A stretch of DNA of 8,926 nucleotides from CAYFNK01 sp964393215 (GTDB taxonomy: Archaea; Nanobdellota; Nanobdellia; SCGC-AAA011-G17; PNOQ01), in NCBI GenBank assembly GCA_964393215.1, contig CAYMSW010000025.1, positions 1 to 8,926 of the forward strand. Reading direction: 5' to 3'. The position numbers and the translations under genes are program-made. Shown here piece after piece: positions 6,193-8,926 of the stretch (positions within the stretch are counted from its first letter, which is position 1; every line of letters starts with the position of its first letter). A model generated the notes under the pieces. That model made no database searches and was not told where the DNA came from. It was given only the letters and a program-made list of their open reading frames with translations.

Positions 6193-7125
6193 ATGAGCAA
6201 ATCAAATACAGCAATTGGAATTTTAGTAATTGCTCTAGTGATACTAATATTTTGGCCAAATGGAAGTAGCATTACTGAAGACATAACTGGCGACGTAGTA
6301 AAAACTCCCGGAGAAGAAATAGAAGTACTAAAAATGGGATTGATTCCTGCAGACGACGCTGAAGAAATGTTAAGAAATTATGAACCTATAAAAGAGTACT
6401 TATCTGAAACATTAGGTATTCCAGTAGAAATCCAGGTTACTTCTGACTATACAGCGGCAATAGAAGCAATGAGAGCAGAACACATTGATATGGCGTGGTT
6501 TGGACCATTTTCATATGTAATAGCATCAAATGTAGCCGGTGCAGAAGCGATAGTTAATGGAGTAAAAGAAAGCACGGGAAGTGCAACCTACAAGTCAATA
6601 ATCATCGCAAACGCAAACAGCGGAATAGAAACATTAGAAGATCTAAAGGGAAAATCATTCGCATTCGTTGATCCTACATCAACCTCTGGACACCTTATCC
6701 CAAAAAAAATATTAATTGAAAATGGAATTGATCCAAATAATGATTTCAGCGAATTTATTTTTTCCGGAACACACAATGCAGTACAATTAGCAGTGGATAA
6801 TGGACATATAGATGCGGGGGCATCGAGTGATAATGTATACAACAGAATGATTGAAGCTGGTGAAATAGATCCAAAAGTCAATATAATTATTTACGAATCT
6901 GAACCAATACCTGGCTCTCCAATTGTAGTCAGAGGAAATTTACCAGACGAACTAAAACTAGCTATCCAAGAAGCTCTAATAAATATGGATCAACAAACAA
7001 TCCATGAAGTAGGTGGATGGGGGGGAATAGCCAGGTATCAAGAAGTATCTGACAGTGACTATGATGTCATAAGACAGACCGCAGAAATATTAGGAATGGA
7101 CGTCACCAGCTCAGAAAACGCATAA
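6193..7125 (+). CDS. phnD: Phosphonate-type ABC transporter substrate-binding protein PhnD
   Basis: This 310-residue extracytoplasmic receptor delivers phosphonate, phosphite or a similar anion to the PhnE permease. Residues 7-21 form one hydrophobic anchor with no lipobox cysteine, followed by a short polar linker (about 22-44), so it is probably tethered by an uncleaved N-terminal helix. PhnD family marks are YTAAIEAMR (86-94), MAWFGPFSYVIA (100-111), DPTSTSG (160-166, anion-binding Ser/Thr loop), SGTHNAVQLAV (191-201) and IPGSPIVVR. By eye against E. coli PhnD, the phosphonate-binding Tyr, Ser/Thr and His positions are kept (Tyr86, Tyr133, Ser163, Thr164, His194). The Asp of 'IPGDPIV', which contacts the amino group of 2-aminoethylphosphonate, is Ser here. 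The ligand may therefore not be 2-aminoethylphosphonate; phosphite or another phosphonate is possible. It is followed by a pyrimidine tract and then phnC. Confidence 0.93.
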   Translation: MSKSNTAIGILVIALVILIFWPNGSSITEDITGDVVKTPGEEIEVLKMGLIPADDAEEMLRNYEPIKEYLSETLGIPVEIQVTSDYTAAIEAMRAEHIDMAWFGPFSYVIASNVAGAEAIVNGVKESTGSATYKSIIIANANSGIETLEDLKGKSFAFVDPTSTSGHLIPKKILIENGIDPNNDFSEFIFSGTHNAVQLAVDNGHIDAGASSDNVYNRMIEAGEIDPKVNIIIYESEPIPGSPIVVRGNLPDELKLAIQEALINMDQQTIHEVGGWGGIARYQEVSDSDYDVIRQTAEILGMDVTSSENA

Positions 7126-7148
7126 CTTCTTCTTCCTTTTTTCTTTCT
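7126..7148 (+). terminator. Pyrimidine-only tract between phnD and phnC (possible partial terminator)
   Basis: All 23 bases after the phnD stop are C or T, with an uninterrupted T6 at 7137-7142, in a window whose + strand is otherwise strongly purine-rich. Archaeal RNA polymerase terminates at T-rich non-template tracts without needing a hairpin. Partial termination here would give more binding protein than ATPase and permease, the usual ratio for ABC importers. The tract also leaves phnC with no Shine-Dalgarno. The role is inferred. Confidence 0.5.
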
Positions 7149-7151
7149 AAA

Positions 7152-7892
7152 ATGATCAAAATAGAAAATTTGAGTCATGAATACAAAAAAGAAAATGGTG
7201 AAGCAATAAAAAAAATAAACCTCCATATAAAAAAAGGAGAAAATGTAGTTATAATCGGCTCATCTGGATCAGGAAAATCAACCTTACTAAAATGCATCAA
7301 CAGACTAATCAACCCTACTTCTGGAAAAATACTCATAGACAACGAAGACATAGTAAATAGTCATCCAAAAAAGGCAGAAAAAATAAGGGGAAATATTGGA
7401 ATGATATTCCAAAACTTCAATCTCGTAGAGAGAGATACAGTACTAAAAAATATTCTCAACGGTAGACTAAGATTCAACAGTTCATTTAATACTCTAATCA
7501 ACAGATTCTCCAAAGAAGACATAAAAATAGTAAAAGAAAGCATACATACCGTTGGTTTAGAAAAATTCCAAAATGAAAGGGTATGTAATTTAAGTGGTGG
7601 TCAAAAACAAAGAGTAGCCATTGCAAGAACCCTATCACAAAAACCAGAAATAATTCTAGCAGATGAACCAGTATCAAACCTAGATCCACAATTAATGATG
7701 GAAATTATGGACTTACTAAAAAAAATTTGTGAAGAAAAAGAGATAACACTTGTAAGCAGTCTCCACTTTCTAGATTTCGCTAAAAGATATGGTTCAAGGA
7801 TAATCGGAATGAGAAATGGAGAAATTGTATTCGATGATTTATCTGAAAATTTATCTGAAAGAGAAGTGATGGAAATTTACAAAAAAGTATAA
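7152..7892 (+). CDS. phnC: Phosphonate-type ABC transporter ATP-binding protein PhnC
   Basis: This 246-residue cytoplasmic ATPase powers the PhnE permease. All motifs are intact: Walker A GSSGSGKST (36-44), Q-loop Gln87 in GMIFQNFNLV, signature LSGGQKQR (147-154), Walker B IILADEP (167-173) with Glu172, D-loop SNLDP, and switch His205 in SSLHFLDFAKRYGSRIIGM. The PhnC-specific wording CINRLINPTSG (48-58), NGRLRFNSS after the Q-loop and the IIGMRNGEIVFDD end distinguish it from PstB or other importers. A general phosphate or amino-acid ATPase is therefore unlikely. The ATG follows a pyrimidine tract with no Shine-Dalgarno, so initiation must be coupled or otherwise weak. Its stop is one base before phnE. 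Confidence 0.95.
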   Translation: MIKIENLSHEYKKENGEAIKKINLHIKKGENVVIIGSSGSGKSTLLKCINRLINPTSGKILIDNEDIVNSHPKKAEKIRGNIGMIFQNFNLVERDTVLKNILNGRLRFNSSFNTLINRFSKEDIKIVKESIHTVGLEKFQNERVCNLSGGQKQRVAIARTLSQKPEIILADEPVSNLDPQLMMEIMDLLKKICEEKEITLVSSLHFLDFAKRYGSRIIGMRNGEIVFDDLSENLSEREVMEIYKKV

Positions 7893-7893
7893 A

Positions 7894-8688
7894 ATGAAAA
7901 TACCTAAAAAATATCGAGGAATGTTTATTGGAATTCTAATCGTCTTAATATATTATTGGGCTTTTACTGGAACAAACACAAGTCCAACAAATTTTGTCAA
8001 AGGCATTCCACACATGGCCGACTTCGTAAGAAGGATGTTTCCCCCAGACATAAGTAATTTGGGAACCCTTCTATCAAAGGCCGTAGAAACACTACAAATG
8101 GCAATAGTTGGTTCTGGAATAGGTGCAGTACTTGCATTTCCTCTTTCATTTCTAGCAGCAAGAAACATTATGAAAAACAAGTTCATATATCACTCAGTAA
8201 GATCTATGTTTGATACATTTAGAGGAATAAACGAAATAGTTTGGGGTTTAATCTTCGTATCGATGGTAGGTTTAGGTCCATTCCCTGGAGTTTTAGCACT
8301 GTCGGTTCACGTAACTGGAGCATTGGGAAGATATTTTTCAGAAGCTATTGAAACTGTAGATCCAGAGACGATAAAAGCAATTGTTTCAACAGGAGCAAAT
8401 AAAATACAAGTAATAGTAAGAGGAATACTACCTCAAGTTAAACCACTCTTCGCTAACTACTCTTTATATTATCTAGAAAATAACTTCAGAGCAGCAACAG
8501 TTCTAGGTTTAGTAGGGGCAGGAGGAATAGGAATGGAACTTTTAACAAGCATGCGTCTATTCAAAAATCAAGAAGTTCTAACTATCTTAATTATCATGGT
8601 TCTAATGGTTGCTATGATCGACAGATTCAGTGCATATATAAGAAAAAAAATACTAAAAGCAGAATCTCTTGATCAACTTATATCATAA
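7894..8688 (+). CDS. phnE: Phosphonate-type ABC transporter permease PhnE
   Basis: This 264-residue inner membrane permease of the binding-protein-dependent type forms the channel as a homodimer driven by PhnC. Hydrophobic segments lie at about 10-24, 66-89, 112-125, 130-147, 199-218 and 226-242. The cytoplasmic EAA loop is clear: EAIETVDPETIKAIVSTGA (150-168) followed by GILPQVKPLFANY, ending in FRAATVLGLVGAGGIG (198-213), which is standard for PhnE. The segment RGINEIVWGLIFV (110-122) is also family-typical. It starts one base after the phnC stop and has no ribosome site of its own, so it depends on coupled translation. It is the only permease gene here and appears full length. Confidence 0.94.
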   Translation: MKIPKKYRGMFIGILIVLIYYWAFTGTNTSPTNFVKGIPHMADFVRRMFPPDISNLGTLLSKAVETLQMAIVGSGIGAVLAFPLSFLAARNIMKNKFIYHSVRSMFDTFRGINEIVWGLIFVSMVGLGPFPGVLALSVHVTGALGRYFSEAIETVDPETIKAIVSTGANKIQVIVRGILPQVKPLFANYSLYYLENNFRAATVLGLVGAGGIGMELLTSMRLFKNQEVLTILIIMVLMVAMIDRFSAYIRKKILKAESLDQLIS

Positions 8689-8700
8689 AACTTTTAAAAC

Positions 8701-8708
8701 ATATATTA
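8701..8708 (+). promoter_or_regulatory. TATA-like box before the radical SAM gene
   Basis: ATATATTA is centred about 28 bases before the ATG at 8733, and no Shine-Dalgarno is present. A second candidate, TTTTAAAA at 8692-8699, lies about 37 bases away and would give a ten-base leader. Either implies that the next gene can be transcribed separately from the phosphonate operon. The 44-base gap also contains no clear terminator, so read-through cannot be excluded. Confidence 0.4.
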
Positions 8709-8732
8709 GTTTGAAAAAGCACGGAAAATAAA

Positions 8733-8926
8733 ATGAGAATCTTATTTGTAATGCATGAGACGAATTCGCCATATAACGTATTTCCATACGGACTTGGATA
8801 CTTGGCAGCAATTCTACAAAAAGAAGGGCATAAAATAGAAATATTCGATCAAGCAACAACCCATAAATCTAACAAAGAACTTGAAGAATTTCTAAAAGAA
8901 CAAAAACCATACGATTTCATAGGAGT
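8733..8926 (+). CDS. Cobalamin-binding radical SAM protein, N-terminal fragment (3'-truncated)
   Basis: Only 64 codons are inside the window. The visible part reads MRILFVMHETNSPY, then FPYGLGYLAAILQKEGHKIEIFD (split: PYGLGYLAAIL at about 19-29, GHKIEIFD at 33-40), and ends KPYDFIG at the edge. This is the start of the B12-binding Rossmann domain found before the radical SAM barrel, where 'P.GLgYLAa.L...Gh.V.i.D' is diagnostic. The [4Fe-4S] CxxxCxxC motif would lie beyond the edge and is not seen. Members methylate unreactive carbon or phosphorus, or act on lipids, sugars and tetrapyrroles, so the substrate is not known. The neighbouring phosphonate cytidylyltransferase recalls Fom3, which methylates a CMP-linked phosphonate, but this is only a contextual suggestion. 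Confidence 0.72.
   Translation, partial: MRILFVMHETNSPYNVFPYGLGYLAAILQKEGHKIEIFDQATTHKSNKELEEFLKEQKPYDFIG

Noticed and set aside
6193..6300. PhnD as a lipoprotein
   Set aside because: No cysteine occurs in or near the N-terminal hydrophobic segment, so an uncleaved anchor is more likely.
6588..6881. Minus-strand frame of 97 codons inside phnD
   Set aside because: phnD motifs are strong on the other strand across this whole stretch; the frame is a shadow.
7152..7892. PstB-type phosphate importer instead of PhnC
   Set aside because: The CINRLINPTSG and IIGMRNGEIVFDD wording and the PhnD/PhnE neighbours point to the phosphonate group; no PstA/C/S or PhoU is present.
7953..8186. Minus-strand frame of 77 codons inside phnE
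   Set aside because: It is antisense to a clear permease gene, with no independent signals.
1..8926. tRNA, rRNA, CRISPR, insertion sequence or integron features
   Set aside because: No cloverleaf-like G+C-rich segment, regular direct repeats, transposase frame or terminal inverted repeats were found when reading through; spacers are too short to hold them.

Overview
The window is a dense, strongly A+T-rich stretch of DNA that looks archaeal. Several genes have TATA-like boxes centred about 25-29 bases upstream of the ATG with no Shine-Dalgarno, which is the arrangement of leaderless archaeal transcripts. Spacers are short, there are no -35/-10 promoters, and a pyrimidine-rich tract of archaeal terminator type is present. 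The small proteins and a membrane-anchored binding protein without a lipobox fit a DPANN-type archaeon (Woesearchaeota/Pacearchaeota-like). That placement is an inference and cannot be proven from this window.

Left half (2-4343, + strand): a 5'-truncated GT4 glycosyltransferase, a complete GT4 glycosyltransferase with its own leaderless promoter, and two overlapping genes for nucleotidyltransferase-fold proteins. The last three genes overlap one another (26 bases, then an ATGA junction) and form one operon, probably for a surface glycan or glycolipid.

Middle (4251-5685): a CDP-alcohol phosphatidyltransferase on the minus strand, convergent with and overlapping the second nucleotidyltransferase gene by 93 bases in codon phase. 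It is divergent from an HD-domain hydrolase across a compact bidirectional promoter.

Right half (5764-8688, + strand): an operon of a PEP-mutase-associated (PntC-like) cytidylyltransferase followed after three bases by phnD, then phnC and phnE. This is a complete phosphonate-type ABC importer led by an enzyme that would couple a phosphonate or phosphomonoester to CMP. No C-P lyase, phosphonatase, PEP mutase or PhnW-type transaminase is seen. The most interesting reading is therefore uptake, CMP activation and use for decoration (lipid or glycan head group), with the nearby CDP-alcohol transferase and glycosyltransferases as candidate downstream enzymes, instead of phosphonate breakdown for phosphorus.

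The right edge (8733-8926) opens a gene with the N-terminus of a cobalamin-binding radical SAM protein. No stretch longer than 300 bases lacks a gene; the longest non-coding gap is 79 bases. No tRNA, rRNA, CRISPR array, insertion sequence or integrase was seen.
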